A stretch of DNA of 64,000 bases from Lutibacter sp. GTDB taxonomy: Bacteria > Bacteroidota > Bacteroidia > Flavobacteriales > Flavobacteriaceae. The stretch lies in contig NVWM01000001.1 in NCBI GenBank assembly GCA_002733665.1, positions 166,196-230,195 on the forward strand, read 5' to 3'. Below are positions 7,557-16,666 of the stretch, piece by piece (position 1 is the stretch's first letter; the number at the start of each line of letters is the position of its first letter). A program made the position numbers and the translations under genes. Under the pieces are notes generated by a model, which had not been told where the DNA came from, ran no database searches, and saw nothing but the letters and a program-made list of their open reading frames with translations.

Positions 7557-8480
7557 ATGAGATTAAACAAAACCAATATTTCTTTTACTCTTATCATCTT
7601 GATAATAGTATCTGTTTCCAATTTATCAGCGCAGGTAAAGAGGACAAAGAAATTTTACATTAAACATGAAACATCTGGTAAATACCTTCATCCTTCCGGA
7701 GGATATGCCGGAAAAGGAGTCGATCTTGTGCTTTTTGATGGAGTGAAAGAGGAAGCTTCGTTTTATATCGAATATGCTGATGAGGGCAACTGGGGATACC
7801 TAGTTTCTTCAAGTAAACCTTCACTTTCCATCCACCCTCGTGGATCTAGTATTAATTCTGGTGATGGTTCACTCTTATCATTCTGGACGGGGAAATTATT
7901 AGGATCCCAATTCCGTATCAACCCTGAGACAAAAACCATAGAACATAAAAGTGGACGTTATTGGCATCCTAGTGGAGGATCAGACATGCCGGGAAACGGC
8001 ACAAAACTTGTTATTTTTAAAACATATAATCCAAACACTAAATTCATTGCAGTAAACAGAAACGGTAAAGAAGTGGATCTTCAACTACCGACTAAAGTCT
8101 CCACTCGTTGGAAAAAGGTTTCTTCAAAGGAAAACAATACGCAATTATCTATAAACATAACAGGAGAGTATTCTGTTGGCACATTCAATCGAACTACCAC
8201 TACTAATGAAAAAGAGAGTACAATTTCTGCAGGAATGGAGGGTAGTATGTTTGGTATTGGATTATCGGCTAGTGCTGAGTTTCGCAACCTTTTCAGCGAG
8301 ACAAAAGAGAGTGCGAAAGACGAAACAAAAAAAACAACAGAAAAATATGAATTGGGCCCAGGTCAGTCTTTGGTTTTGTGGCAACAAGAATTGGTGAGTA
8401 CTCATTTCAACAGGAAAGAAACTACCCTGAGTACACCAAACATAAAGTGGGAGAAAGTTGGCGTAAATCCAAACAATTAA
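7557..8480 (+). CDS. Secreted lectin-like protein with aerolysin-like C-terminal region
   Basis: A 307-residue protein with a signal peptide (cleavage near LSAQ). Residues 30-165 contain repeated units with KYLHPSGG, SIHPRGS and RYWHPSGG, a three-fold pattern like a beta-trefoil lectin. Residues 170-300 are rich in Ser/Thr with alternating polar and nonpolar residues (EYSVGTFNRTTTTNEKES, GMEGSMFGIGLSASAEF) and end in GPGQSLVLWQQEL; this resembles the pore-forming region of aerolysin/ETX-MTX2-like proteins. That family call is inference from pattern only. The gene is alone and lies between flanks shared with another gene at 21.9 kb, which points to horizontal acquisition. An attack or defence function is possible but unproven. 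Confidence 0.6.
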   Translation: MRLNKTNISFTLIILIIVSVSNLSAQVKRTKKFYIKHETSGKYLHPSGGYAGKGVDLVLFDGVKEEASFYIEYADEGNWGYLVSSSKPSLSIHPRGSSINSGDGSLLSFWTGKLLGSQFRINPETKTIEHKSGRYWHPSGGSDMPGNGTKLVIFKTYNPNTKFIAVNRNGKEVDLQLPTKVSTRWKKVSSKENNTQLSINITGEYSVGTFNRTTTTNEKESTISAGMEGSMFGIGLSASAEFRNLFSETKESAKDETKKTTEKYELGPGQSLVLWQQELVSTHFNRKETTLSTPNIKWEKVGVNPNN

Positions 8481-8718
8481 GTATTTACTGCTCATCCTAG
8501 ATACAGACTACAGTTGTAATATCCATTTAACTCGTGGAATGCAATACAAATATTAGCAGTAAATCATCAAAAAATAAGGAGTCAGTCTATTATAGAATGG
8601 CTCCTTATTTCTTCACGCATTAAATTTTGTTCTCTCCGTTAATTACAAGAGGCCACATTAATTATTGTTATATTAATAAATAATCTAATTGATATAAACT
8701 ACTGCCAACAAAGCATCT

Positions 8719-8861
8719 AATTTATTGCTTGGTTCTCGCCTACTTACGAAAATTATCGTGGAGTTTCTATTCCGTTTTTATTTACTAAATTTAGAATTTG
8801 AAATACGCAACAAATCATACACAAACACGATAAGCGTAACTCCGATAATTCCACGAATTTT
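8719..8861 (+). repeat. Right flank of cassette-like unit 1
   Basis: Contains ATTGCTTGGTTCT, TTTATTTACTAAATTTAG, CATACACAAAC and CGATAAGCGTAACTCC, matching the right flank at 22704-22829. It has internal inverted repeats (GAAAATTATCGTGGAGTT near 8747 against the complement of AACTCCGATAATT near 8838) that could form a long imperfect hairpin. The rest of 8481-8867 shows no gene. Confidence 0.7.
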
Positions 8862-8867
8862 CAACTA

Positions 8868-9542
8868 CTAGTTCTTCTTCTTTAGCATCGGTACAAAACG
8901 AAAATCACCAAATTCATGTTTTTCAAATTCTTTTGCTCCTTTTCTTATAAATAGCGTCATAATTTGAACATCATCACCAACAGGAATAACAAGCCTTCCT
9001 CCTATTTTAAGTTGACTCAATAAAGGTTTTGGCACAAATGGCGCTCCTGCGGTTACTATGATTCCATCAAAAGGTGCTTCCTCTTCTAATCCAACATAAC
9101 CATCACCAAAAATTACTTTTTTTGGCTTGTAGCCTAACTTTGGAAAGAATAACTTGGTTTTTCTAAACAGTTCTTGCTGACGTTCAATCGTAAATACTTT
9201 TGCACCTTTTTCTAATAAAACTGCAGTTTGGTATCCAGAACCTGTACCAATTTCTAAAATTTCATGCGCTGGTTTTATTTCTAATAATTGTGATTGAAAA
9301 GCAACTGTATATGGTTGTGAAATTGTTTGATCAGCAGCAATGGGAAATGCTTTATCTTGATATGCAAAATCTTCGAAAGACGAATCCATAAATAAATGTC
9401 GAGGAATTTTTTTAATGGCATTCAAAACACCTTTATCTGTTATTCCTTTTTCTATCAGCACTTTAACCAATCTATTTCGAAGTCCTTGATGCTTTGTAGT
9501 ATCTCTCAATATATTAAAATTTGGATGCCTAAAAATACTCAT
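8868..9542 (-). CDS. pcm: Protein-L-isoaspartate O-methyltransferase
   Basis: A 224-residue cytoplasmic methyltransferase that uses S-adenosylmethionine to methylate L-isoaspartyl residues and so starts repair of aged proteins. The SAM-binding motif EILEIGTGSGYQTAVL is at about residues 94-109; the family motifs AYQDKAFPI and TISQPYTVA precede it and GRLVIPVG lies in the C-terminal part. Length and motif order match the Pcm family. It is transcribed divergently from a Gfo/Idh/MocA oxidoreductase gene, with 40 nt between the two starts. The stop codon lies next to the right flank of cassette-like unit 1. Confidence 0.93.
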   Translation of the reverse strand: MSIFRHPNFNILRDTTKHQGLRNRLVKVLIEKGITDKGVLNAIKKIPRHLFMDSSFEDFAYQDKAFPIAADQTISQPYTVAFQSQLLEIKPAHEILEIGTGSGYQTAVLLEKGAKVFTIERQQELFRKTKLFFPKLGYKPKKVIFGDGYVGLEEEAPFDGIIVTAGAPFVPKPLLSQLKIGGRLVIPVGDDVQIMTLFIRKGAKEFEKHEFGDFRFVPMLKKKN

Positions 9543-9582
9543 AAAACTCCAAAAAATTCTTATTTTTGAAAAAACTTAAATT

Positions 9583-10542
9583 ATGTTGAAAGTTGGCGTT
9601 TTAGGTGCAGGTCACTTAGGGAAAATCCATTTGAAATTATTAAACCAATCATCTAAATATGATTTAGTTGGGTTTTACGATCCATTTACAGAGAATGCAC
9701 AAAAAGTTGCTGACGAATTTGGCTATAAATTATTTGGCTCCGTTTCAGAACTGATCAATTCAGTTGACGTAATTGATATTGTAACACCTACTTTATCGCA
9801 TTTTAATTGTGCAAAAGAGGCAATTCTTGAAGGTAAGCATGTATTTATTGAAAAGCCTATTACCAATACACTTGAGGAAGCTGAGGCTCTTAGAACATTG
9901 GTAAGTCAGCATCATGTAAAAGGTCAAGTTGGTCATGTAGAGCGTTTTAATCCTGCATTTACTGCTGTAAAAGATATTATTGAGAATCCAATGTTTATTG
10001 AATGTCATCGATTGGCAGAGTTTAATCCTCGAGGAACAGATGTTCCTGTAGTTTTAGATTTAATGATACATGATATTGATATTATTTTGAGTGTTGTAAA
10101 ATCGCCAGTGAAAAATGTTCATGCTAGTGGTGTTACTGTAATTTCTGAAACTCCAGATATTGCAAATGCTCGAATAGAATTTGAAAACGGCTGTGTTGCA
10201 AATCTAACAGCAAGTAGAATTTCACTTAAAAACATGCGTAAAACGCGCTTTTTCCAAAAGGACGCTTACATTTCTGTAGATTTCTTTGAAAAGAAAAGTG
10301 AAGTTGTAAAGATGAAAGATGTGCCTGAAAATCCTGATGAATTTGCAATGGTTTTACAAAATGCAGAAGGAGTAAAAAAGCAAATCTATTTTGAAAACCC
10401 AATTGTTGAATCAAACAATGCGATTTTGGACGAATTAGAAACTTTTGCAGATGCTATTGAAAATGATACAACTCCTATTGTAACACTTTCCCATGGTACA
10501 GAGGCATTGAGAGTTGCACATCAAATAATAAATTGTTTTTGA
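9583..10542 (+). CDS. Gfo/Idh/MocA family oxidoreductase
   Basis: A 319-residue NAD(P)-dependent oxidoreductase. The N-terminal Rossmann motif GVLGAGHLGKIHL is at residues 4-16 and the family motif EKPI (in GKHVFIEKPITNT) at about 90-93. The C-terminal alpha/beta substrate domain follows with the H..D..D metal-free active-site region around VLDLMIHDIDIIL. The substrate is likely a sugar or sugar nucleotide but cannot be read from the sequence. It lies upstream of the 3-hydroxyacyl-CoA dehydrogenase gene with a palindromic repeat between them. Confidence 0.88.
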   Translation: MLKVGVLGAGHLGKIHLKLLNQSSKYDLVGFYDPFTENAQKVADEFGYKLFGSVSELINSVDVIDIVTPTLSHFNCAKEAILEGKHVFIEKPITNTLEEAEALRTLVSQHHVKGQVGHVERFNPAFTAVKDIIENPMFIECHRLAEFNPRGTDVPVVLDLMIHDIDIILSVVKSPVKNVHASGVTVISETPDIANARIEFENGCVANLTASRISLKNMRKTRFFQKDAYISVDFFEKKSEVVKMKDVPENPDEFAMVLQNAEGVKKQIYFENPIVESNNAILDELETFADAIENDTTPIVTLSHGTEALRVAHQIINCF

Positions 10543-10548
10543 AAAGCA

Positions 10549-10626
10549 TGTCATTCCTGCGAAGGCAGGAATCTCATAAATAAATAGTGAAATTAAAAAT
10601 AGATTCCTGCCTTCGCAGGAATGACA
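10549..10626. repeat. Intergenic palindromic repeat (ATTCCTGCGAAGGCAGGAAT type)
   Basis: Two facing copies of ATTCCTGCGAAGGCAGGAAT, each preceded or followed by GTCAT/ATGAC, able to pair with each other over about 20 bp. The same type recurs at 50156-50322 and in half form at 11578-11602 and 56356. Confidence 0.78.
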
Positions 10627-10642
10627 ATAAAATACAAATAAA

Positions 10643-11530
10643 ATGAAAAATATAGCAGTAATTGGTGCAGGAACAATGGGAAACGGAATTGCCCATACAT
10701 TTGCACAATTTGGATATAATGTTCAATTGATTGATATTTCTCAAGCATCACTTGATAAAGGAATGGCGACTATCACTAAAAATTTAGATAGAATGGTTGT
10801 AAAAGAACGTATTTCATCAAAAGATAAAGATAATACGTTGGCAAATATCACAACATACACATCAGTAAAAGAAGGTGTGCAATATGCAAGTTTGGTTGTT
10901 GAAGCAGCGACTGAAAATGTAGATTTGAAATTAAAAATATTTAAAGAATTAGATGAAGTTTGTCCTGAAGATACTATTCTTGCTACTAATACTTCATCAA
11001 TATCAATCACGCAAATTGCTGCTGTCACAAATAGACCAAAACAAGTTATTGGGATGCACTTTATGAATCCTGTGCCAATTATGAAATTGGTGGAGATTAT
11101 AAGAGGTTATAATACTTCTGATGAAGTGACTAATTTTATCATGGACTTGTCTAAAAAAGTAGGGAAATCTCCTGTTGAAGTAAATGATTATCCAGGATTT
11201 GTTGCAAATAGAATTTTAATGCCTATGCTTAATGAATCAATTGAAACATTATATAATGGTGTTGCTGGAGTTGCAGAAATTGATACTGTTATGAAATTAG
11301 GAATGGCACATCCTATGGGACCATTACAATTAGCAGATTTTATTGGGTTAGATGTTTGTTTATCTATTCTTAATGTGATGTATGACGGATTTAAAAACCC
11401 AAAATATGCTCCGTGTCCATTATTAGTGAATATGGTGAGTGCAGGGAAATTAGGTGTGAAATCTGGTGAAGGTTTTTATGATTATTCTGAAAGTAGAAGA
11501 GCAGAAAAAGTTGCAAAACAGTTTTCGTAA
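10643..11530 (+). CDS. 3-hydroxybutyryl-CoA / 3-hydroxyacyl-CoA dehydrogenase
   Basis: A 295-residue single-function dehydrogenase of the Hbd/PaaH type that oxidises (S)-3-hydroxyacyl-CoA with NAD+. The NAD-binding motif IGAGTMGNGIAHTFA spans residues 6-20, with the acidic D at the end of strand 2 (LIDIS) indicating NAD preference. The active-site signature HFMNPVPIMKLVEII, with the catalytic histidine, is near residue 138, and DYPGFVANRILMPMLNE starts the C-terminal helical domain. No enoyl-CoA hydratase domain is fused. A terminator follows. Confidence 0.92.
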   Translation: MKNIAVIGAGTMGNGIAHTFAQFGYNVQLIDISQASLDKGMATITKNLDRMVVKERISSKDKDNTLANITTYTSVKEGVQYASLVVEAATENVDLKLKIFKELDEVCPEDTILATNTSSISITQIAAVTNRPKQVIGMHFMNPVPIMKLVEIIRGYNTSDEVTNFIMDLSKKVGKSPVEVNDYPGFVANRILMPMLNESIETLYNGVAGVAEIDTVMKLGMAHPMGPLQLADFIGLDVCLSILNVMYDGFKNPKYAPCPLLVNMVSAGKLGVKSGEGFYDYSESRRAEKVAKQFS

Positions 11531-11577
11531 TCGAAAAAAATTCCTCCATACTTTGCGTCTAGGTTTCCATTGAAATT

Positions 11578-11602
11578 GTCATTCCCGCGAAGGCGGGAAT
11601 CT
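11578..11602. repeat. Palindromic repeat, single copy (ATTCCCGCGAAGGCGGGAAT)
   Basis: A single hairpin of the GTCATTCCCGCGAAGGCGGGAAT type, a variant of the repeat at 10549-10626 with compensating C/G changes in both arms. Confidence 0.65.
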
Positions 11603-11616
11603 AAGTATTACAAAAT

Positions 11617-11655
11617 AAAAAATGCCCAAACGATTTCATTTGGGCATTTTTTTTT
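11617..11655. terminator. Bidirectional terminator
   Basis: Inverted repeat ATGCCCAAA / TTTGGGCAT flanked by A6 and T9, between the convergent dehydrogenase and adaptor genes. Confidence 0.9.
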
Positions 11656-11704
11656 GGATAAAAATTACTAACTAAACATTACATATTCTCATCCTAGTTA
11701 TTTT

Positions 11705-12823
11705 TTAATCAACTCTAACTCCTGCTTGATCTGGATCTCCTTTATCAGCTTTATTCCATATTTTCAATTCATCATCAGCAGTAATACCTGATAAAATTTC
11801 AATATTTACGCCATCAGACAATCCAATTTTAATTTCTCTCTTTTCAAATTCGTTATCACCAGTCTTAACTTCAACAAAAGGCTCTTCAGATTTTTTATCA
11901 AACTGTATTATCGCTTCTCTGATAGATAAAACACTATCTCTTCTTTCTAATACAATTTCAGCATTGGCACTATAACCTGCTCTTACAAAATATTGATCAT
12001 CCAATGTAACATCTGCTTTGATTTTAAACTGAACTGCACCACCTAATTCTGTTCCTTTAGGAGCAATAAAGTTTAATTTAGCTGGAAATTTCTTTTCATC
12101 AATTGCACCTAGAGATACAAGAATATCAGTACCTGCTTTTAATTTCCCTACATCTGCCTCGTCTACCTGACCTTCAAACATCATTTTGCTCATATCTGCA
12201 ATAGAAGCTATAGTTGTACCAGCATTAAAGTTATTACTTTCAATTACTTGATATCCTTCTTTTACAGGAATCTCTAAAATCATTCCAGAAGTTGTTGCTC
12301 TAATATTAGTATTTGCTGAGCCTCCAGATCCAGCAGAACCTTTTTTAATAATTTGATAGTTGTTTTGTGCATTTCTCAAATTTTGTTTTGCTTGATTGTA
12401 TGCTAATTCAGCATTTTCAAACTCTTGTCGTGCAATGACACCTTTTTCAAACAAGGCTTTATTTCTATCAAAACCTATTTTAGCGTTACTTACAGTCAAC
12501 TGTAAATTACTTACATTTCCTCTGGCACTCGTTAAATTTTGTTCATTAGGCACAACTCTAACTGTAGCAATTAAATCACCTTTTTTAACTTGTGCTCCTT
12601 CTTCAAGATATATTTTATCAATAATACCAGAAATTTGAGGTTTGATTTCAACCTCTTCTAATGGCAATACTTTACCTGTAGCAACGGTTTTATCAACAAT
12701 TGTTGCTTTAAAAGCCTTTTCAGTTTTAAATACTTCTGTCGTCTTTTTATTACTCTTCACAAAGAATAAAAGCACTGCTACAAATGCTATTGCGATTAGT
12801 GAAAATATGATTGTTTTTTTCAT
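11705..12823 (-). CDS. Periplasmic adaptor subunit (MacA/HlyD-like) of efflux transporter
   Basis: A 372-residue membrane fusion protein. An N-terminal membrane anchor (about residues 4-22) is followed by a lipoyl-like half motif (PQISGIIDKIYLEEGAQVKKGDLIATV), a coiled-coil hairpin of about 70 residues, the second lipoyl half (TSGMILEIPVKEGYQV) and a beta-barrel domain. It would link the inner-membrane ABC permeases encoded just upstream to an outer-membrane channel. The start at 12823 is chosen because the 24 bases of open frame before it belong to the 93-nt repeat element that ends on this ATG. No TolC-like gene is adjacent. Confidence 0.88.
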   Translation of the reverse strand: MKKTIIFSLIAIAFVAVLLFFVKSNKKTTEVFKTEKAFKATIVDKTVATGKVLPLEEVEIKPQISGIIDKIYLEEGAQVKKGDLIATVRVVPNEQNLTSARGNVSNLQLTVSNAKIGFDRNKALFEKGVIARQEFENAELAYNQAKQNLRNAQNNYQIIKKGSAGSGGSANTNIRATTSGMILEIPVKEGYQVIESNNFNAGTTIASIADMSKMMFEGQVDEADVGKLKAGTDILVSLGAIDEKKFPAKLNFIAPKGTELGGAVQFKIKADVTLDDQYFVRAGYSANAEIVLERRDSVLSIREAIIQFDKKSEEPFVEVKTGDNEFEKREIKIGLSDGVNIEILSGITADDELKIWNKADKGDPDQAGVRVD

Positions 12824-12913
12824 GTGTTTAAATTTATTGTTTTTCAATGGTTACATGCTGTTCGCTATTAATCATTTTCTTAGATAAGAAAAATTTTAAT
12901 ATGCTCGTTTCAT
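12821..12913 (-). repeat. 92/93-nt start-codon element, copy B (MacA-like)
   Basis: Same layout as copy A: ATGAAACGAGCATATTAAAA, variable part, GATTAATAGCGAACAGCATG, TAACCATT, A/T spacer, AACACATG. It lies within the operon, between the second permease stop (12961) and the adaptor start. AATGATTA and TAACCATT can form a stem. The internal CATGTA pairs with the start-codon CACATG at 5 of 6 positions. Confidence 0.85.
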
Positions 12914-12960
12914 CTGACTATTTGCTATTATTAATTGATTAGTTTATTATTATGTTTAAT

Positions 12961-14196
12961 TTATTCGTCTCTTAATGCTTCTATTGGTCTAATTTTTACA
13001 GCTCTACTCGCAGGAATTAATCCTATCAAGGTTCCTAAAAATACCAGTGTAAATAAGGCTGCTAAAACTGTAGTTATATTTACTGAAGGATTTATAATTG
13101 CTGAATCTGGTCCTGAAAACATCATATTCATTAGGTAGAGAACTGCTCCACCAGCTATAATTCCAATTATCCCCGCTAAAAGTGATAATGTCACAGACTC
13201 CATAATTATTTGGGTCTTAATCTCCCAAGGCTTTGCTCCTAATGCTCTTCTAATTCCTATTTCTTTTGTGCGCTCTTTAACAGTAATTAGCAATATGTTT
13301 CCAATAGCGAATATTCCAGCAATCAAGGTTGAAAGCCCAACAAATATGGTTAAAAATTGCATTCCTGTTAAGAATTCGGTTACCTGTTTAAACATTTCAC
13401 CCAAATTTATACTACCAAAAGCTCTACTATCTTCAGGATGCACATCATGCAAATTTTTTAATAACAGCTTCACATCCGCTTCAATTTGGCTAATATCGAA
13501 TTCTGGTTTTCCAGTAATCATCATCCATCCTATGTTATTCCCTTGATTGTATACCTTTTGAAACGTTGTAAAGGGCACATGAATATCTTCTCTTGGTCCA
13601 GGAGTATTTGCTCTTTTAAAAACCCCAACTACCTTATAGTTGATTTTATTAATTGCTATAAATTCTCCAATTGGAAACTCGTCTATTTCAAATAAATCTT
13701 CATAAACGTCTTGAGAGATAACAACAATCTTTCTACTTAAGTTTATATCGTTATCATTTATAAATCGTCCATATATTAATTTCTTCTTTTGAACTTCATC
13801 TAACAATGGATAATCTCCTGTAACACTATAATTTCCCTCCAAAAATTTTCGAACTACTGCTCCTTGATTTTGATTTCTTGGAACTACAAATTCTATTCCT
13901 TCTATTTGTTCTTTAATCACCTCAGCATCTGATAGTTTCAGCTGCATTGGCCTACCTTCTTGAAATCCTCCAAATGGCATTCCTGTAGCCTGACCAAACA
14001 CAAAAACACTGTTCGTTGCAAGGTCACCAATCTCTTTATTAAATTTATTTTCAACACCTTTTGCAAGTCCTAAAAGAGTTATTAATAAAAAGATTCCCCA
14101 AAACACACCAATCATCGTAATAATCGTACGCATCACATTCTTACGAAGTACCCCGTAAATTTCTTGCCATGTGTCTTTGTCAAAAATTGTTTTCAT
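12961..14196 (-). CDS. ABC transporter permease (MacB/FtsX type), second copy
   Basis: A 411-residue permease of the MacB/FtsX family: one membrane helix at about 20-42, a periplasmic MacB_PCD-like domain of about 220 residues, then three helices (about 283-305, 335-360 and 375-398) typical of FtsX, with the family motif ERTKEIGIRRALGA before helix 3 and RPIEALR at the C-terminus. It lacks a fused ATPase, unlike E. coli MacB. It is encoded 32 nt after a homologous permease (14229-15461), and the pair would form a heterodimer with the ATPase at 15464-16156. Confidence 0.9.
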   Translation of the reverse strand: MKTIFDKDTWQEIYGVLRKNVMRTIITMIGVFWGIFLLITLLGLAKGVENKFNKEIGDLATNSVFVFGQATGMPFGGFQEGRPMQLKLSDAEVIKEQIEGIEFVVPRNQNQGAVVRKFLEGNYSVTGDYPLLDEVQKKKLIYGRFINDNDINLSRKIVVISQDVYEDLFEIDEFPIGEFIAINKINYKVVGVFKRANTPGPREDIHVPFTTFQKVYNQGNNIGWMMITGKPEFDISQIEADVKLLLKNLHDVHPEDSRAFGSINLGEMFKQVTEFLTGMQFLTIFVGLSTLIAGIFAIGNILLITVKERTKEIGIRRALGAKPWEIKTQIIMESVTLSLLAGIIGIIAGGAVLYLMNMMFSGPDSAIINPSVNITTVLAALFTLVFLGTLIGLIPASRAVKIRPIEALRDE

Positions 14197-14228
14197 TCTA
14201 TTTAAATTATCTTTTTATATACTAATAA

Positions 14229-15461
14229 CTATTCATCTCTTAAAGCAACTATTGGCTTTATTTTCGCAGCTCTTCTTGCTGGTAAATACCCTGCAATAAT
14301 CCCTGAAACCATCAACAAAATAGTAGCAAAAATCACAATTCCCATATCTACATTTGAATTCATTATACCATATTCTTCAAGAAGTGGTGCCATAAACTTG
14401 ACAACGCCTGTTCCAATCAGTAATCCTATATATCCAGCAATTGAAGTAATGAAAAATGCTTCTAACATGATCATCATAATAATTGATTTCGGCGTAGCTC
14501 CCAAAGCCTTTCGTATTCCTAACTCTTTTGTTCGTTCTTTTACGATATACACCATCATATTACCGATTCCTACAACGCCTGCAATCAAAGTTCCAAGGGC
14601 TATAAAAAATATTCCCATATCTAGTCCAGCAGAAACCTGACCAGTGCCCTGTACAACTTCTGCTCTATTTGTATTCCTAATGGCTCTTTGATCTCTTGGA
14701 GAAATAGTATGTTTCTTTTTTAAATCTTTTACAAGATTGTTCCCAAGTGTTATTGCCTGTTCAGTACTTAATTTCGGATTGTATAAAAGATTTATTTGGT
14801 GAACATCATCATTATTACCATAAATATTCTGAAAAGTAGTAATCGGTATATAATTTAATCGTTCTTCGTTATCGCCTCCTGGATCTGTAAAAACTCCTAC
14901 TACTTTGTATGCCAATCCACCAACATTAATGTATTTTCCTACAGCACTTATACCTTTTGGAAATAAATCTTGTTCTGTCATTCTTCCTATGGCAATCACC
15001 TTAGACTTTTTCTTAATATCTAACTCGTTGATAAATCTCCCCTTAAAAGGAGTTGACATTTCTAGGAATTGAATTCCTGGATCTACTCCAATTAATTCAT
15101 AATCATCTTTCTCATTCTTATAAGCAAAATCAACATGCATTCTATTCCTTCTAATTAAAGAAGTAATCTTATCACCATAATTTTTTTCAACGAATTCAAT
15201 ATCTTCATTCGTAAATTCAATTTGTCTTCCACTTTGATAACCTTTATAAGCTTTAGATGTTCTGTTTGGCTGAATGAACATCGCATTTTCTGCATCTCTA
15301 CTAAAAAATGTTTGAAATGTATTTTTTAATCCATTACCCATACCCAATAAAATGGTAAAAAGAAGTATGGCAAATGTAATCGTAAAACCGGCTAAGACAG
15401 TACGCAACTTATTCTTACTCATACTTTGAAATATTTCTCCCCAACGATCTATATCAAACAT
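14229..15461 (-). CDS. ABC transporter permease (MacB/FtsX type), first copy
   Basis: A 410-residue MacB/FtsX permease with the same layout as its downstream neighbour: N-terminal helix (about 20-42), periplasmic domain, three C-terminal helices, the motif ERTKELGIRKALGATP and the end KPIVALRDE. The two permeases share framework motifs but differ in the periplasmic domain, as expected for a heterodimer. It follows the ATPase gene by only 2 nt, indicating translational coupling. Substrate unknown; MacAB-like systems export peptides, lipoproteins, siderophores or macrolides. Confidence 0.9.
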   Translation of the reverse strand: MFDIDRWGEIFQSMSKNKLRTVLAGFTITFAILLFTILLGMGNGLKNTFQTFFSRDAENAMFIQPNRTSKAYKGYQSGRQIEFTNEDIEFVEKNYGDKITSLIRRNRMHVDFAYKNEKDDYELIGVDPGIQFLEMSTPFKGRFINELDIKKKSKVIAIGRMTEQDLFPKGISAVGKYINVGGLAYKVVGVFTDPGGDNEERLNYIPITTFQNIYGNNDDVHQINLLYNPKLSTEQAITLGNNLVKDLKKKHTISPRDQRAIRNTNRAEVVQGTGQVSAGLDMGIFFIALGTLIAGVVGIGNMMVYIVKERTKELGIRKALGATPKSIIMMIMLEAFFITSIAGYIGLLIGTGVVKFMAPLLEEYGIMNSNVDMGIVIFATILLMVSGIIAGYLPARRAAKIKPIVALRDE

Positions 15462-15463
15462 AC

Positions 15464-16156
15464 TTAGGCTTTTACGTTTTTATTCACTTTTTCATCACTA
15501 ATAATCACACCATCTTTAAGGCGAACAATTCTGTCTGTCTGCTCAGCGATTTCCTCTTCGTGCGTGATTACAAATACCGTCATTCCTTCACGATTAATTT
15601 CCTTTAAAAGGTCCATAACTGAATCAGAAGTCGTAGAATCTAATGCTCCTGTTGGCTCATCAGCCAATACAACTTTAGGCCTAGATACCAATGCTCTTGC
15701 AATTGCAACACGTTGTTTTTGTCCACCAGAAAGTTCACTTGGCAAGTGTTTTGCCCAGTCTTTAAGACCTACCTTATCTAAATATTCCATTGCAGTCTTT
15801 AAACGTTCTTTTCTACTAGTACCTCTATAATACAGAGGTAAAGCAACATTTTCTAACGCATTTTTATATGAAATTAGATTAAACGACTGAAAAACAAACC
15901 CTAAAAATTTATTACGCAAAACTGCAGCTTTCTTCTCGTCTAATTTTTCAATTTTTTGACCATTTAAAAAATACTCTCCTTCATCATGTTCGTCTAATAA
16001 TCCAACAATATTCAATAATGTAGATTTACCAGAACCAGAAGAACCCATAATAGATACGAATTCACCTTCTTTAATATGTAAGTCTAAACCCTTTAAAACA
16101 TGTAGGGAATCTTTTCCCATAGGATATGACTTGTGCAGATTTTTTATTTCTATCAT
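15464..16156 (-). CDS. ABC transporter ATP-binding protein (MacB/LolD type)
   Basis: A 230-residue ATPase: Walker [10 protein letters not shown] at about 38-46, Q-loop in FVFQSFNLI, signature [15 protein letters not shown], Walker [14 protein letters not shown] and the H-loop in [11 protein letters not shown]. This sequence pattern marks the MacB/LolD/FtsE class that powers FtsX-like permeases by mechanotransmission. First gene of the operon ATPase-permease-permease-adaptor. A TATTTTCG box at about 16176-16183 on the minus strand could be its promoter. Confidence 0.94.
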   Translation of the reverse strand: MIEIKNLHKSYPMGKDSLHVLKGLDLHIKEGEFVSIMGSSGSGKSTLLNIVGLLDEHDEGEYFLNGQKIEKLDEKKAAVLRNKFLGFVFQSFNLISYKNALENVALPLYYRGTSRKERLKTAMEYLDKVGLKDWAKHLPSELSGGQKQRVAIARALVSRPKVVLADEPTGALDSTTSDSVMDLLKEINREGMTVFVITHEEEIAEQTDRIVRLKDGVIISDEKVNKNVKA

Positions 16157-16243
16157 TTGGTTTGTTAATTTTAAACGAAAATAATAATTAGCTTTTTAAC
16201 TATTATTAAGGTTTTGTTAAAAGACGAATAAAATTCTATTTTG

Positions 16244-16251
16244 TAACTTTG
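16244..16251 (+). promoter_or_regulatory. TAACTTTG -7 box of the DCC gene
   Basis: A perfect TAnnTTTG box ending 4 nt before the GTG start codon at 16256, implying a leaderless transcript. No TTG at the usual 19-20 nt distance (nearest is 27 nt upstream). Confidence 0.45.
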
Positions 16252-16255
16252 TGGA

Positions 16256-16663
16256 GTGAAAAATACTATTCCAAAACCTTTATTACTTTTTGATGGAGTT
16301 TGCAATTTGTGTAACTCCTCTGTGCAATTTGTCATTAAACATGATAAAAAGCAACAGTTCCTATTCTCTTCTTTACAATCAGACGCTGCAAAAGAAATTT
16401 TGTTACAGTTTGGCGAAATAAATATGAATTTAGATTCGATTATTTTAATTACTGATGCTAAAATTTATTCAAAATCATCAGCAATACTAAAGATTGCAGA
16501 ACTTCTTGGAGGTTATTATGCTGTTGGAATTATTTTTTATATAATTCCAAAATTCATCAGAGATAAGATATATGATTTTGTTGCAAAAAACAGGTATAAA
16601 TGGTATGGAAAGCGTGAAAATTGCATGATACCTAACAAAAAAATTAAAAGTAGATTTTTATAA
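16256..16663 (+). CDS. DCC-family thiol-disulfide oxidoreductase-like protein (DUF393)
   Basis: A 135-residue protein of the DCC (DUF393) family, named for the motif FDGVCNLC near the N-terminus (cysteines at about 17 and 20). This CxxC motif suggests thioredoxin-like redox chemistry, but no reaction has been established. A central hydrophobic stretch (about 80-105) may touch the membrane. The start is GTG; no in-frame ATG lies upstream of the motif. It is followed 3 nt later by a HAD phosphatase gene, so the two are likely an operon. Confidence 0.85.
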   Translation: MKNTIPKPLLLFDGVCNLCNSSVQFVIKHDKKQQFLFSSLQSDAAKEILLQFGEINMNLDSIILITDAKIYSKSSAILKIAELLGGYYAVGIIFYIIPKFIRDKIYDFVAKNRYKWYGKRENCMIPNKKIKSRFL

Positions 16664-16666
16664 AAT

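Noticed and set aside
8081..8495. Several overlapping frames on both strands inside the lectin/aerolysin-like gene
   Set aside because: They are shadows of the long frame at 7557-8480, with no start context or conserved motif of their own.
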